DNA from: Streptomyces violens
GTDB lineage: Bacteria > Actinomycetota > Actinomycetes > Streptomycetales > Streptomycetaceae
Reading direction: 5' to 3'
Length of the DNA: 64,000 nt
Assembly (NCBI RefSeq): GCF_000717745.1
Contig: NZ_JOBH01000023.1
Span: 1 to 64,000 of the forward strand
Shown: one piece after another, positions 43,217 to 52,323 of the stretch
Layout of the letters: each line of letters begins with the position of its first letter
How positions within the stretch are numbered: the first letter of the stretch is position 1
Notes under the pieces: model-generated
Seen by the model: the letters and a program-made list of their open reading frames with translations, nothing else
Told to the model about the DNA's origin: nothing
Database searches by the model: none
Made by a program: the position numbers and the translations under genes

Positions 43217-43694
43217 TCGTGCCCTCCAGCGGGGGCCGTGCGCCGCCGACGGTCGTTTCCGAGTACTGCTTCTGGAATGCCCGGTAGGCCGGGTTGGTGT
43301 GCGGTTCGAAGGTGACGCCGAAGGGTTTCAGGGAATTCCCGAAAAGCGCCCGGTCGCCCATGAGATGGATGGGCAGGGCGAGCAGTGCCCATTCCGGCCC
43401 GTGGATCAGCGTCCACACGCCGGCCAGCACGCCCGCCGTGACCAGGCTGTGCATCACGTTGTAGGCGACGTAGTAGCCGCGCGGGATGCGCTTGTCCGCG
43501 CTGCGCCGGAAGGCGATGGCGCCGGGAATGTAACCGATGACGTCGATCGCCAGAAAAAAGCCGGCGAACACTCCCCAGCGGATCTCCGAAATATGCTGGT
43601 AGCCCAGCACGAGTGACACCGCCAGAAAGGCCAGCCATTCGAGCCTGGAGAGTGCGAAGGTGGTTTTCGTCTCGAATCTGTTCTTGGCGTCCAC
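43200..43694 (-). CDS. Small integral membrane protein, unknown function
   Basis: A 164-residue membrane protein with four hydrophobic stretches: WLAFLAVSLVLGYQH, GVFAGFFLAIDVIGYIPGAIAF, VMHSLVTAGVLAGVWTLIHG and WALLALPIHLMG. It ends in a polar tail (FEPHTNPAYRAFQKQYSE). I do not recognise a named family. GTG is chosen as start for the GGAG seven bases before; a longer frame adds Cys/Arg-rich residues. Position between the antiporter and DUF2156 genes suggests a role in membrane handling of the product. Confidence 0.72.
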   Translation of the reverse strand: MDAKNRFETKTTFALSRLEWLAFLAVSLVLGYQHISEIRWGVFAGFFLAIDVIGYIPGAIAFRRSADKRIPRGYYVAYNVMHSLVTAGVLAGVWTLIHGPEWALLALPIHLMGDRALFGNSLKPFGVTFEPHTNPAYRAFQKQYSETTVGGARPPLEGTNAVGT

Positions 43695-43758
43695 GGGCGC
43701 TCCAAGAAGTGGGAGGCCGTTGGGGCCCGCCAGCGGCCGGCCCCAACTGAATGCCTTT

Positions 43759-45108
43759 TCACTCCTGGTTACGCACCGGTGTGTGCAACCCCTCATAAAT
43801 GGAGGGGCGATCCGGACCACCGGCCGGCCGCGTCCGGCGGCGCAGCCAGGTCAGGGCGGGGGAGGTGATCGCGGTGGTGATGAGCGCCATCAGGACGAGC
43901 ATGGTGAACAGGTCGGGGCCGATCACATGGAGTTCGAGACCGATGTTGAGGATGACCAGCTCCGTCAGCCCGCGGCAGTTCATCAGCGCGCCCAGCGACA
44001 GGGCGCCCGGCCAGCTCTGCCCGCAGGCGCGGGCCGCGACGGCGCTGCCGCCCCACTTGCCGAGCACGGCGACGGCCAGTACGGCACCGGCCCACAGCCA
44101 CTGCACCGGGTCGCCGACCAGCATGCCGATGTCTGTATGCAGTCCGGTGTGTACGAAGAACAGCGGCAGCAGCAGGGGCACGGCGACGGCGTGGAGCCGG
44201 GTGGCGCAGCGCTCGACCGCAAGGGAACCGCGGGGTGTCATCACACCGAAGACGAACGCGCCGAACAGCGCGTGCACCCCGATCCTGTCGGTGGCGAACG
44301 CGGACAGGCACAGCCCGGCGAAGAGCACGACGAGCACGAGGCTGTCCCGGCCGGCGGAACCGGGCCCGGAGGCCGCAGCGCCGGCGACGGGACGGGGCGT
44401 CGCGATCCGTGCCGCCCTCGCCGCCCACCGCGCCAGCACCGGCCGGACCACGTACAGCATGAAGGCGAAGAAGACCGCCGACAGCGCCGCCGTGGTGACC
44501 GCGTCCAGCGGCGAGCCGCTGCGGGTGACGGCCACGACGACCGCCAGCAGGCACCACGCGGTGACATCGTCGATGGCCGCCGAGGTCATCGCCAGGGCGC
44601 CCAGCCGCGTCCCGTACAACCCGCGATCGGTGAGGATGCGGGCGAGTACGGGGAAGGCCGTGATGCTCATGGCCACGGCGATGAACAGGATGAACGGCAG
44701 TCGGTGCGTGCCCTCGGGGGCGAGCGTGCCGTACATCCCGGCCGCCAGCGCCGCGCCCAGCAGCAGTGGCAGGGCGATGCTCACCTGGCTGACGACGACC
44801 GCCGTACGGCCATGCCCCCGCAGGCTCCCCAGGTCCAGCTCCAGACCGACCAGGAACATGAAGATCAGCAGCCCGAGCTGGCCGAGCGCCCCGGTGTACG
44901 GGCCGATGGCCGACGGGAAGAGCCACGCCTGCCCTTCGGGCCATAACCAGCCGAGCAGGGACGGGCCGAGCAGAATGCCGGTGGCGAGCTCGCCGACGAC
45001 GGGTGGCTGCCCGAGGCGGCGGCACACTGCCGCCCCCGCACGACAGGCGACGATCACGACCGGAACGACGATCAGGAGGCCGGGCAGCGGGTCGGCGGCG
45101 GACGACAC
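43759..45108 (-). CDS. Cation:proton antiporter (CPA2/KefB-like)
   Basis: A 449-residue transporter with about 12 hydrophobic helices and the CPA2 signature SAAIDDVTAWCLLAVVVAV carrying the transport aspartates; other landmarks are GQPPVVGELATGILLGPSLLG and GLELDLGSLRGHG. No RCK/TrkA domain follows, so it is the membrane unit only. Antiporters of this kind are frequent in antibiotic clusters and may serve export or pH balance. It is the first gene of the leftward operon; AAGGAG precedes the GTG. Confidence 0.9.
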   Translation of the reverse strand: MSSAADPLPGLLIVVPVVIVACRAGAAVCRRLGQPPVVGELATGILLGPSLLGWLWPEGQAWLFPSAIGPYTGALGQLGLLIFMFLVGLELDLGSLRGHGRTAVVVSQVSIALPLLLGAALAAGMYGTLAPEGTHRLPFILFIAVAMSITAFPVLARILTDRGLYGTRLGALAMTSAAIDDVTAWCLLAVVVAVTRSGSPLDAVTTAALSAVFFAFMLYVVRPVLARWAARAARIATPRPVAGAAASGPGSAGRDSLVLVVLFAGLCLSAFATDRIGVHALFGAFVFGVMTPRGSLAVERCATRLHAVAVPLLLPLFFVHTGLHTDIGMLVGDPVQWLWAGAVLAVAVLGKWGGSAVAARACGQSWPGALSLGALMNCRGLTELVILNIGLELHVIGPDLFTMLVLMALITTAITSPALTWLRRRTRPAGGPDRPSIYEGLHTPVRNQE

Positions 45109-45336
45109 AGGCGACTCCTTCGGGTGGGGACGGGCGAGCCCGGCATGGCCGGACAGCCCCCGATGTCACTCTCTGCAACCTCCCAGCACCTGCCCGCCCA
45201 GCGCGCGGAGCCAAACGCCGGGCGCCCGCACGGCGGGGTCACGCACGCGCAGACGGCGCATCCACCGATCGCCGCCACGCCCCCCCCCGGACGGGCCGTG
45301 CCACTGGACGGCAAACAACACCTGATCCCGAAATAG

Positions 45337-45376
45337 CGGTTGAATACCCCTGTAAACGGTTGAACTCCCCTGTAAT
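45337..45376. repeat. Two 20-bp direct repeats in the antiporter/amidase divergent region
   Basis: CGGTTGAATACCCCTGTAAA and CGGTTGAACTCCCCTGTAAT lie head to tail 18 bp before the amidase start, in the 285-bp gap between divergent genes. The unit is AT-richer than its surroundings and could be a regulator binding array or part of the promoter. Confidence 0.65.
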
Positions 45377-45393
45377 AAGGAATGAGTTGAGGT

Positions 45394-46143
45394 GTGGCAA
45401 TTCCGTTGACAGCCTCAAAGGCCCTGCGCGCTTTGAGAGCAGAAGGTCTGACCGTGAAGCAGGTCGGTGACTGGCGCACGCACAACCGGAACCGCCAGGG
45501 ACGCTGGGGACCGGTACGCGGAGTGATACTTCACCACACCGGCACCAGGGGGACCGAGCGGACCGTGGAGCTGTGCCGTGACGGCTATCCCGGACTGCCG
45601 GGGCCGGTCTGCCATGCCGTCATCGACAAGCGGGGCGTGGTGTGGCTGGTGGGCTGGGGCCGGACGAACCACGCCGGCCTGGGCGACCCGGACGTGCTCG
45701 GCGCGGTGATCCACGAGGAGCCGCTCCCGGCCGACGGCGAGGCGTCGGTGGACGGCAACCCCTGGTTCTACGGCTTCGAGTGCGTGAACCTCGGCGACGG
45801 TTACGACCCGTGGCCCGCCGTGCAGGTGGACGCGATGGTACGGGCGTCGGCAGCCCTCATCAAAGCGCACGGCTGGGGCCTCGACGGGGACACCTCGCTG
45901 ATCGGGCACAAGGAGTGGCAGCCGGGCAAGCCCGACCCCCGGGGGCTGGACATGCGGGAACTCCGCCGACGAGTGGCGGCCATGGTCCGCGGCGCCTCCA
46001 CACCCCCTGCCGCACCCGGGAGCGACGCCCCGCCGCCGTCCCCCTCCCCGCCCTCCCGTCCGGCCCCCGCCGACGTGGACTGGTGGGCAGATATCCCCAT
46101 CAAGAGTGATAAACCACCATCACGCGACTACACATGGTGGTAG
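45394..46143 (+). CDS. Peptidoglycan recognition/N-acetylmuramoyl-L-alanine amidase
   Basis: A 249-residue amidase_2 protein: zinc ligands in GVILHHTGT and GHKEWQPGKPDP, and FYGFECVNLGDGYDPWP as the substrate loop. It cleaves the MurNAc-L-Ala bond in peptidoglycan. There is no signal peptide at the GTG start and the body resembles phage-type endolysins. The C-terminus is Pro-rich and ends in the aromatic DYTWW. Its stop is 18 bp before the next gene. Confidence 0.85.
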   Translation: MAIPLTASKALRALRAEGLTVKQVGDWRTHNRNRQGRWGPVRGVILHHTGTRGTERTVELCRDGYPGLPGPVCHAVIDKRGVVWLVGWGRTNHAGLGDPDVLGAVIHEEPLPADGEASVDGNPWFYGFECVNLGDGYDPWPAVQVDAMVRASAALIKAHGWGLDGDTSLIGHKEWQPGKPDPRGLDMRELRRRVAAMVRGASTPPAAPGSDAPPPSPSPPSRPAPADVDWWADIPIKSDKPPSRDYTWW

Positions 46144-46161
46144 CCCGAGCACACTCAGGGC

Positions 46162-47799
46162 ATGAATCCTCCGGTCAGCCGGCGTCAAGTCCTCGCCGCC
46201 ACGGGAGCCTTGGCAGTCGCCGGCGGAGCCTCGGCCGCAGCCGGGCTCGCCAGTACCACGTCCGGTGCCGCACCCCACGGTGGCGGCGGGGGCACCGGCT
46301 CCGCCGTCCGGTCGGTGGCCCGTGACATCACCCGGACCACCGAAGACGGCACCGTCCTCACCCCCACCTACCTCCAACTGCTCACCGACGATGTGCACAT
46401 CGAGCCGCGAGGGTCGCGCATCGCGATCGTCGGCGCCGGCATGGCGGGACTCGCCGCGGCATACATGCTGCAGAAGGCCGGACACCAGGTCCGGGTGATC
46501 GACGCCCACCCGGACCGGGTCGGCGGCCGCATCCACACCCTGCGCGACTGGCACCACCCCGCCGCCTACGCGGAAGCCGGTGCCCTGCGCATCCCCGGCA
46601 CCCACACCCTCGTGACCGGCCTCGCCCGCCACCTCGGCGTGGGCCTGCGCCCGTTCGTCCGCACCGACGAGAGCCGGCTCCTCCACGTCAACGGCGCCAT
46701 GGCCTCCCGCGCCCAGTACCAACGCCGCCCGCGCACCCTGAACAAGACCTTCGACGTCAAAGACGACCGCACCGGCCAGGCCATTTACGACGAGGCCCGC
46801 GAGCCCTTACGGGCCATGGTGAAGGACGGCACGGACGGCTGGGCGCGCTTCCTCGACCAGTACGACGCATGGTCGCTGCAACGCTTCCTCACCGACCGGG
46901 CGGGCCTGACGGCCGGGGAACTCGACCTGCTGGCCACCCTGGAGAGCCGCACCGCGCGGCTGCCGCTCTCCCTGACCCACGCCCTGCTCACCACCACGGC
47001 CCTCCCGCCGGACGCCCGCCAGTGGGAGGTCTCCGGCGGCATGGACCACCTGCCCAAGGCCCTGGCCGGCAAGCTCGAGGAGGGGACGCTGCGCCCGGGC
47101 TGGCGGCTGACCGGCGTCGACTCCCGGCCGGCCAAGCTCCGCCTCGCCGTCGAAAAGACCACCACGGGCCAGGCGGAGAACCTGGAGGCCGACCGCGTCA
47201 TCATCACCGCACCGTTCCCCGCCCTCCGCCACGTCACGTTCACGCCCGACCTCACCTACGGAAAACGGCGCGCGATGCAAGAACTCCGGTACGGCGCCGC
47301 GACCAACGTCCTGCTGGAGTTCGATCAGCGCTGGTGGGGAGCGGACGGCGGCGCCGACATCTCCGACACCCCCCTGCGGCACACCGTCTACCCCTCCCAC
47401 CCGTCCGGCGACGGCGGGGTGGTCCTCGCCTCCGCCACCTCGGCCGAGGACGCCGCCATGTGGGACAGCATGCCGGGCAAGGCCCGCGCCGGACAGGCCC
47501 TGAAACTGATGACCGAGCTGTACGGGGAGGACGTCGAGCGCTCGTACACAGGGCGCTGGGCGGCCCCGTCCTGGGCCCGCAACGAGTACGCCTGCGGCGA
47601 AGCCGTCCTCTACACGCCCGGCCAGGCCGTCGAGCTGGGCCCTCACACCCGCACCCCGGAAGCCGACGGCCGCCTCTGGTTCGCCGGCGACCAGACCAGC
47701 ACCCACTACCGCGCCTGGATCGAGGGTGCCTTGGAATCGGCGTGCCGGGTGGCGTACGGAATGGGGGTACGGCCTGCTGGGGGCGGGCCCGGCAAATGA
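46162..47799 (+). CDS. Tat-exported flavin amine oxidase (L-amino-acid oxidase-like)
   Basis: A 545-residue monoamine-oxidase-type flavoprotein. It begins with a twin-arginine signal (SRRQVLAATGALAVAGG), then SRIAIVGAGMAGLAAAYMLQKAG, RVGGRIHTLR, and the C-terminal RLWFAGDQTSTHYRAWIEGALESA for FAD binding. Such secreted enzymes deaminate amino acids or amines and release peroxide. Codon 216 (46807-46809) is TTA, rare in Streptomyces and read only by the bldA tRNA, so translation is probably delayed to the aerial growth stage. It lies 18 bp after the amidase. Confidence 0.87.
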   Translation: MNPPVSRRQVLAATGALAVAGGASAAAGLASTTSGAAPHGGGGGTGSAVRSVARDITRTTEDGTVLTPTYLQLLTDDVHIEPRGSRIAIVGAGMAGLAAAYMLQKAGHQVRVIDAHPDRVGGRIHTLRDWHHPAAYAEAGALRIPGTHTLVTGLARHLGVGLRPFVRTDESRLLHVNGAMASRAQYQRRPRTLNKTFDVKDDRTGQAIYDEAREPLRAMVKDGTDGWARFLDQYDAWSLQRFLTDRAGLTAGELDLLATLESRTARLPLSLTHALLTTTALPPDARQWEVSGGMDHLPKALAGKLEEGTLRPGWRLTGVDSRPAKLRLAVEKTTTGQAENLEADRVIITAPFPALRHVTFTPDLTYGKRRAMQELRYGAATNVLLEFDQRWWGADGGADISDTPLRHTVYPSHPSGDGGVVLASATSAEDAAMWDSMPGKARAGQALKLMTELYGEDVERSYTGRWAAPSWARNEYACGEAVLYTPGQAVELGPHTRTPEADGRLWFAGDQTSTHYRAWIEGALESACRVAYGMGVRPAGGGPGK

Positions 47800-47847
47800 A
47801 GGCGCGTTCGCGTGACCGGCCGGGTGCCGTCGCGGCTCACCGTGGGT

Positions 47848-48561
47848 TCACACGTACTCGAACTTCATCTGGAAGCCGTCCACGGCGGGGTTGGTGATGT
47901 TGGGCGGGTCGGAGGGGTGCGGCTTGACGGACAGGCTGACGTTGTATGCGGTGCCGGGCTTCAGGGCGACGCCCACCGGATACTGGCAGCGGGAGGAGTC
48001 CGTGGTGTTCATCTGGTACCAGCCCCACGGCTCCTTCCCGTGCGCGTAGACGATCTGTTCGCCGGCCGCGTCCTTCAGCCACAGGTACACGTCGATGTGC
48101 GTCTGCCTGTCCGCGCGCCACTGCGCGACCATGTAGACCGTGTCGCCGTCGCGTCGCCAGCAGGGCCGGGCCTCGACGCCCGGCACGGTGTCGATGGCGC
48201 GCCAGCTCGTGCACTGGTCCGCGGCGGACCGGTTCTTCGCCGGTGAGGACGAGGCGGGTGCCGGGCCGGAGGCCGGCGGGGTGGTGGCGGGCTCGGCGGA
48301 CGTACGGCTCGGCGAGGGGGAGGTCGGCGCGGAGCTGGAAGGTGGCGTGGTGGGCTGCGTCGGGTGGTGCTCGACGGCGTTCTCGTTGCCGCACACCGCA
48401 CCTTCATTGCACTGGGTGGTCTGGCCCGCGCAGCCGGTCATGGCGGCGAGGAGGAGAACGACCCCTGAGGCGACGCGCGCGGTGTGGTGACACCAGGGGC
48501 GACGGGGCAAGGCAGGGTTTCCTTCCGTGTCCGTAACGGGTGCCGGGGCCATTGCCCTCAC
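47848..48561 (-). CDS. Putative lipoprotein with Cys-Asn motif
   Basis: A 237-residue protein: basic region, hydrophobic segment and lipobox LAAMTGCAG at about residue 44, then CNEGAVCGNENAV, a long Pro/Ser/Thr linker (about 70-110) and a globular C-terminus (CTSWRAIDTVPGVEARPCW, HIDVYLWLKDAAGEQIVYAHG, GWYQMNTTDSSRC). It is probably anchored outside the cell. The domain is not one I can name. The GTG start overlaps the preceding small gene's stop (GTGA). Its Cys-Asn motif recurs in that small protein. Confidence 0.72.
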   Translation of the reverse strand: MRAMAPAPVTDTEGNPALPRRPWCHHTARVASGVVLLLAAMTGCAGQTTQCNEGAVCGNENAVEHHPTQPTTPPSSSAPTSPSPSRTSAEPATTPPASGPAPASSSPAKNRSAADQCTSWRAIDTVPGVEARPCWRRDGDTVYMVAQWRADRQTHIDVYLWLKDAAGEQIVYAHGKEPWGWYQMNTTDSSRCQYPVGVALKPGTAYNVSLSVKPHPSDPPNITNPAVDGFQMKFEYV

Positions 48562-48746
48562 GGCTTCTTGTCACCGTCGTCCGACGTGGACACCTTGTTG
48601 TTGTTCCCGCACGTCGCCGAGTTGTTGCAGCGGTAGTCATTGCCGGAGTCGGCGCCCACGACCGTGATCGTGGCGGCGATGATCGCCCCTGCCGCGCCAA
48701 TGCTGCCGACAGCGATCGCTACCTTCTGACCAGTGGTCAGCGCCAT
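48558..48746 (-). CDS. Small membrane-anchored protein with Cys-Asn motif
   Basis: A 62-residue protein: one N-terminal transmembrane helix or signal anchor (KVAIAVGSIGAAGAIIAATITVVG), then YRCNNSATCGNNNKV and a charged tail. Ribosome site GGAG lies nine bases before the ATG. The motif CNxxAxCGNxNxV is shared with the lipoprotein encoded next to it; the two cysteines may form a disulfide outside the cell. The overlap with that gene means they are made together. Function unknown. Confidence 0.72.
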   Translation of the reverse strand: MALTTGQKVAIAVGSIGAAGAIIAATITVVGADSGNDYRCNNSATCGNNNKVSTSDDGDKKP

Positions 48747-49140
48747 GCGGGTCTCCAGGAAGTGAGGGACGGGGCCGGCCCCGGCCGGCCGGCATGAAGA
48801 GTGCGAGCGCGCGGTCGAGCGGTGCCGGCTCAGCGCAAAAGAGGGCTGATCCGATCAGGCTCCGCCCCCAACTGGCCTACAGAATATGACCGTCGTTCCC
48901 CGTGTGCCACATCCAGCACGTGCGCACCATGCCGTCGGGCCGTCGCCGGACGGCGGGTGTCACCCGATCGGCTCTGGTGCCGGGCCATCGGGGTAGTCGG
49001 CGGTGCCGGGGGCGCGAGTTGCGGCGGTTCCTCCACGGCCGGACCGGCACGCTGCTCGACAATGCCCCTGGTACGCCTGAGTGCTCCTGGTACTCCGGCA
49101 CCACAGACCGCGTCGACTCTGGAAAAGGTGACACCCGCTC
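48747..49140. other. 394-bp intergenic region
   Basis: Between the divergent small-protein and sugar-porter genes. It holds no convincing gene; apparent frames have no ribosome site or codon bias. TGATC-C-GATCA near 48848-48858 is a small palindrome. It should contain two divergent promoters, but I cannot place them with confidence. A weak AAGGTGA lies about 11 bases before the sugar-porter start. Confidence 0.5.
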
Positions 49141-50607
49141 ATGGCCCGAACGGCCTCCGGACCACAGCCGTCCAGCACCAGCTCCGGCCACCACGGCAAG
49201 GCCGTCGGTATCTCCATCGCTGCCGCGGTCGGCGGTTTTCTCTTCGGCTTCGACTCCTCCGTCATCAATGGCGCGGTGGACTCCCTGAGCTCGCACTTCG
49301 AGCTCAATGCCTTCCTCTCCGGCTTCGTCGTCTCCATCGCGCTGCTGGGCAGCGCCGTCGGCGCCTGGTACGCGGGGCGGCTGGCCGACGGGTGGGGCCG
49401 GCGCAACGTGATGATCCTCGGCGCGGCGATGTTCTTCATCAGCTCGGCCGGCTCGGCCTTCGCCTTCTCCGTACCCGACCTGATGGTCTGGCGAGTGATC
49501 GGCGGGCTCGGCATCGGCATCGCGTCCGTGATCGCGCCCGCCTACATCTCGGAGGTGGCACCGGCGAGCGGGCGCGGCGCGCTGGGCTCGCTCCAGCAGC
49601 TGGCGATCACCATCGGGCAGCTGGTGGTACTCAGCTCCAACAAGGGCCTGGCCGGAGCCGCGGGCGGCGCGTCGAACGAGCTGTGGCTGAACATGCCGGC
49701 CTGGCGCTGGATGTTCCTGGTCGGCGTGATCCCGGCGATGATCTACGGCGTGCTGGCGCTGCTGATCCCGGAGTCCCCGCGCTATCTGGTGCTCAAGGGG
49801 CAGTACGACAAGGCCGCCGGCGTGCTGCAGCGGGTGACCGGCGTCGCCGACCCGCAGCGGAAAGTGCAGGAGATCCGGGAGACCCTGCACAAGGAGCACA
49901 AGAGCAGCTTCAAGGACATCCGCGGCCCCCGGATGGGGCTTGCGCCACTGGTCTGGGTCGGCATCGTGATGGCCGCGTTCCAGCAGCTGGTGGGCATCAA
50001 CGCGATCTTCTACTACTCCACCACGCTGTGGAAGTCGGTCGGATTCAGTGAGTCCAGCTCGTTCACCACGTCGGTGATCACCGCGGGGATCAATGTGGTG
50101 ATGACCGTGGTCGCCATGCTGTTCGTGGACCGGGTCGGGCGCCGCCGGCTGCTCTCCATCGGCTCCGCCGGCATGTTCGTGGCGCTGCTGCTCACCGCGA
50201 TCGCCTTCTCGCAGCAGCGGGGCAGCGGCGCGGACGTGACGCTGCCCAGCCCGTACGGGCCGCTGGCGCTCATCGGCGCCAACGCCTTCGTGGTCTTCTT
50301 CGCGCTCTCCTGGGGCCCGATCATGTGGGTCATGCTCGCCGAGATGTTCCCCAACCGGATGCGGGCGATGGCGCTGGCGATCGGTACCGCCTCGAACTGG
50401 ATCTTCAACTTCATCGTCACCTTCTCCTTCGAGCCGATGACCACCAAGGTCGGCCTCTCCTGGCTGTACGGCGCCTTCGCCTTCTTCGCCTTCGCCTCCT
50501 TCTTCTTCGTGCAGACGAAGGTGCCCGAGACCAAGCAGCGGGAACTGGAATCCATGACGGGCGAGACGTACCGGCGGGAATCCGCCGGGCGGAAGGGCGC
50601 CCCATAG
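49141..50607 (+). CDS. Sugar porter family MFS transporter (glucose permease-like)
   Basis: A 488-residue twelve-helix sugar porter: GGFLFGFDSSVINGAVD in helix 1, GRLADGWGRRNVM after helix 2, RVIGGLGIGIASVIAPAYISEVAP, PESPRYLVLKG, QQLVGINAIFYYSTTLWKSVG and the closing PETKQRELE. It resembles the GlcP-type H+/glucose symporters of Streptomyces. It imports a hexose; which one is not shown. No sugar-metabolism genes adjoin it. Confidence 0.9.
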   Translation: MARTASGPQPSSTSSGHHGKAVGISIAAAVGGFLFGFDSSVINGAVDSLSSHFELNAFLSGFVVSIALLGSAVGAWYAGRLADGWGRRNVMILGAAMFFISSAGSAFAFSVPDLMVWRVIGGLGIGIASVIAPAYISEVAPASGRGALGSLQQLAITIGQLVVLSSNKGLAGAAGGASNELWLNMPAWRWMFLVGVIPAMIYGVLALLIPESPRYLVLKGQYDKAAGVLQRVTGVADPQRKVQEIRETLHKEHKSSFKDIRGPRMGLAPLVWVGIVMAAFQQLVGINAIFYYSTTLWKSVGFSESSSFTTSVITAGINVVMTVVAMLFVDRVGRRRLLSIGSAGMFVALLLTAIAFSQQRGSGADVTLPSPYGPLALIGANAFVVFFALSWGPIMWVMLAEMFPNRMRAMALAIGTASNWIFNFIVTFSFEPMTTKVGLSWLYGAFAFFAFASFFFVQTKVPETKQRELESMTGETYRRESAGRKGAP

Positions 50608-50640
50608 CCTCCGGCAGCAACTTGCGCTGTCATGTAAGGG

Positions 50641-50700
50641 GCTCAGTACGTCGGTTGAGCGGTTCAGTACGTCGGTCGAGGGGCTCAGTACGTCAGGGCC
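50641..50700. repeat. Three 21-bp tandem repeats upstream of the SGNH hydrolase
   Basis: Copies start at 50641, 50662 and 50683 with a perfect 21-bp period and consensus GCTCAGTACGTCGGTCGAGGG. They fill the gap between the sugar porter and the hydrolase. No ORF or hairpin explains them; a regulatory array or slippage are the choices. Confidence 0.75.
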
Positions 50701-50701
50701 T

Positions 50702-52288
50702 GTGTCAGGGGAGAGCATGGACGATTCCGGACGACGGCAGCACGGCACGCGAGTACCGGTCAGCGATCCCACGCTGGCCATTGAGATCACCGGGCGTGAG
50801 TGGCAGGGGCAGCCGCGGCATCGGCTGGTCGCCATCGGGGACTCGCTCACCCAGGGGTTCCAGAGCGGGTCGGTCTTCCACACCGACCTGTCCTTCCCCG
50901 CGATCATCGCCCATGAAATGGGGTGGAGCGCCTCATTCCGGTATCCCTCCTACAACGGGCACGGAGGGCTCCCGCTCAACATCGAACTGCTGCTGCGCGA
51001 CCTGGAAGCGCGCTATGGCCGGGAGGTGGACTGGTGGGAGATGGCCCCCGCGCTCTTCCGGGCCCGCGGCTTCATGGACCGGGTGGAGGACTACTGGGAG
51101 CGCGGGCCCGGCACGGCGGTGCCGCGGACCCGGGCCGTCAACCACAACCTCGGGGCGTTCGGCTGGGACCTGCGGGACGCGCTGGAGAAGTCGGCCGACG
51201 TCTGCCGCGCGCGGATCTCCAAGCCCAAGGACGACCTGGTGTACCAGGTCGTGCAGGACGCCGGTGAGCGCGCCGCGCTGCGCGTACTGCCCACCGAACC
51301 CCCCGAGGCCGGAGCCCTGTCGCAGCTCGGCGCGGCCAAGGCGCTCGGCGAGGAGACCGGGGACACCGACGGCATGGACCCGGAACACGGCATCGAGACG
51401 CTGATCGTGTTCCTGGGATCCAACAACGCACTGCAGGCGGTGACGGACCTGCGCGTCGTCTGGAGCGAGGAGGGCTACGACGACCTGGGGCGCAAGGGCG
51501 CCTTCACCGTCTGGCGGCCCGAGCACTTCGCCGCCGAACTGCGGGAGGTCGTCCGCGAGGTCCGGGAGATCAAGGCGCGGCACGTCATCTGGTGCACCGT
51601 GCCGCATGTGACCGTCGCGCCGCTAGCGCGCGGCGTCGGCGGCAAGACCGAGCCGGGATCCGCCTACTTCCCGTACTACACCCGCCCCTGGATAAGCGAC
51701 CGCGCCTTCGACCCGCGCAATGACCCGCACATCACCGGCGACCAGGCGCGCGCCGTCGACCATGCCATCGACCAGTACAACGACGCGATCACCGCGGAAG
51801 TGCGGCAGGCCCGGGAGACGGGCCGGGACTGGTACCTGCTGGACACCGCGGGCCTTCTCGACCGGCTCGCCGCCCGCCGTTACCTGGATGACCCGCTCGC
51901 CCGCCCGGACTGGTGGCAGCCGTACCCGCTGCCGCCGGAGCTGCAGGCCCTCAACCCGCCGCCCAACACCCACTTCCTCGCGAGCGACGGGGAACGGCGC
52001 ACCGATGGCGGTCTGTTCTCGCTGGACGGCGTCCATCCGACCACCGTCGCGTACGGGATCGTCGCCCAGGAGACGATCAACGTCATGCGGCGGGCGGGCG
52101 TCGAGTTCCTGCACCCCGACGGGACCACGCCACGCGCCGACCCGGTCCTGGTGGACTTCGACCGGCTCATCCGCCGCGACACGCTGATCAACCGGCCGCC
52201 GGAGAATCTGACCCCGACGCTTAAGGTGATCGGCTGGGCGGACGAGGCGCTGGATCTCTTCCGGCGGGTGCTGCCGTTCGGTACCTGA
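50702..52288 (+). CDS. SGNH/GDSL-like hydrolase
   Basis: A protein of up to 528 residues with an SGNH-hydrolase core: nucleophile block VAIGDSLTQG, block III GSNNALQAV, and the catalytic Asp/His block LFSLDGVHPTTVAYG. It is much longer than usual family members because of insertions between blocks. No signal peptide is seen. It would hydrolyse an ester or acetyl group; substrate unknown. GTG 50702 and ATG 50717 are both possible starts, each with a G-rich ribosome site set too close. Confidence 0.78.
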   Translation: MSGESMDDSGRRQHGTRVPVSDPTLAIEITGREWQGQPRHRLVAIGDSLTQGFQSGSVFHTDLSFPAIIAHEMGWSASFRYPSYNGHGGLPLNIELLLRDLEARYGREVDWWEMAPALFRARGFMDRVEDYWERGPGTAVPRTRAVNHNLGAFGWDLRDALEKSADVCRARISKPKDDLVYQVVQDAGERAALRVLPTEPPEAGALSQLGAAKALGEETGDTDGMDPEHGIETLIVFLGSNNALQAVTDLRVVWSEEGYDDLGRKGAFTVWRPEHFAAELREVVREVREIKARHVIWCTVPHVTVAPLARGVGGKTEPGSAYFPYYTRPWISDRAFDPRNDPHITGDQARAVDHAIDQYNDAITAEVRQARETGRDWYLLDTAGLLDRLAARRYLDDPLARPDWWQPYPLPPELQALNPPPNTHFLASDGERRTDGGLFSLDGVHPTTVAYGIVAQETINVMRRAGVEFLHPDGTTPRADPVLVDFDRLIRRDTLINRPPENLTPTLKVIGWADEALDLFRRVLPFGT

Positions 52289-52323
52289 CCGCTCACTGCT
52301 GTCCGGTACCTGATGCTCACTGC
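52279..52323. repeat. Tandem duplication at the convergent gene ends
   Basis: CGGTACCTGACCGCTCACTGC at 52279-52299 recurs as CGGTACCTGATGCTCACTGC at 52304-52323. The first copy carries the hydrolase stop codon and the second the stop (on the other strand) of the Lrp gene. It looks like a recent local duplication. Confidence 0.7.
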
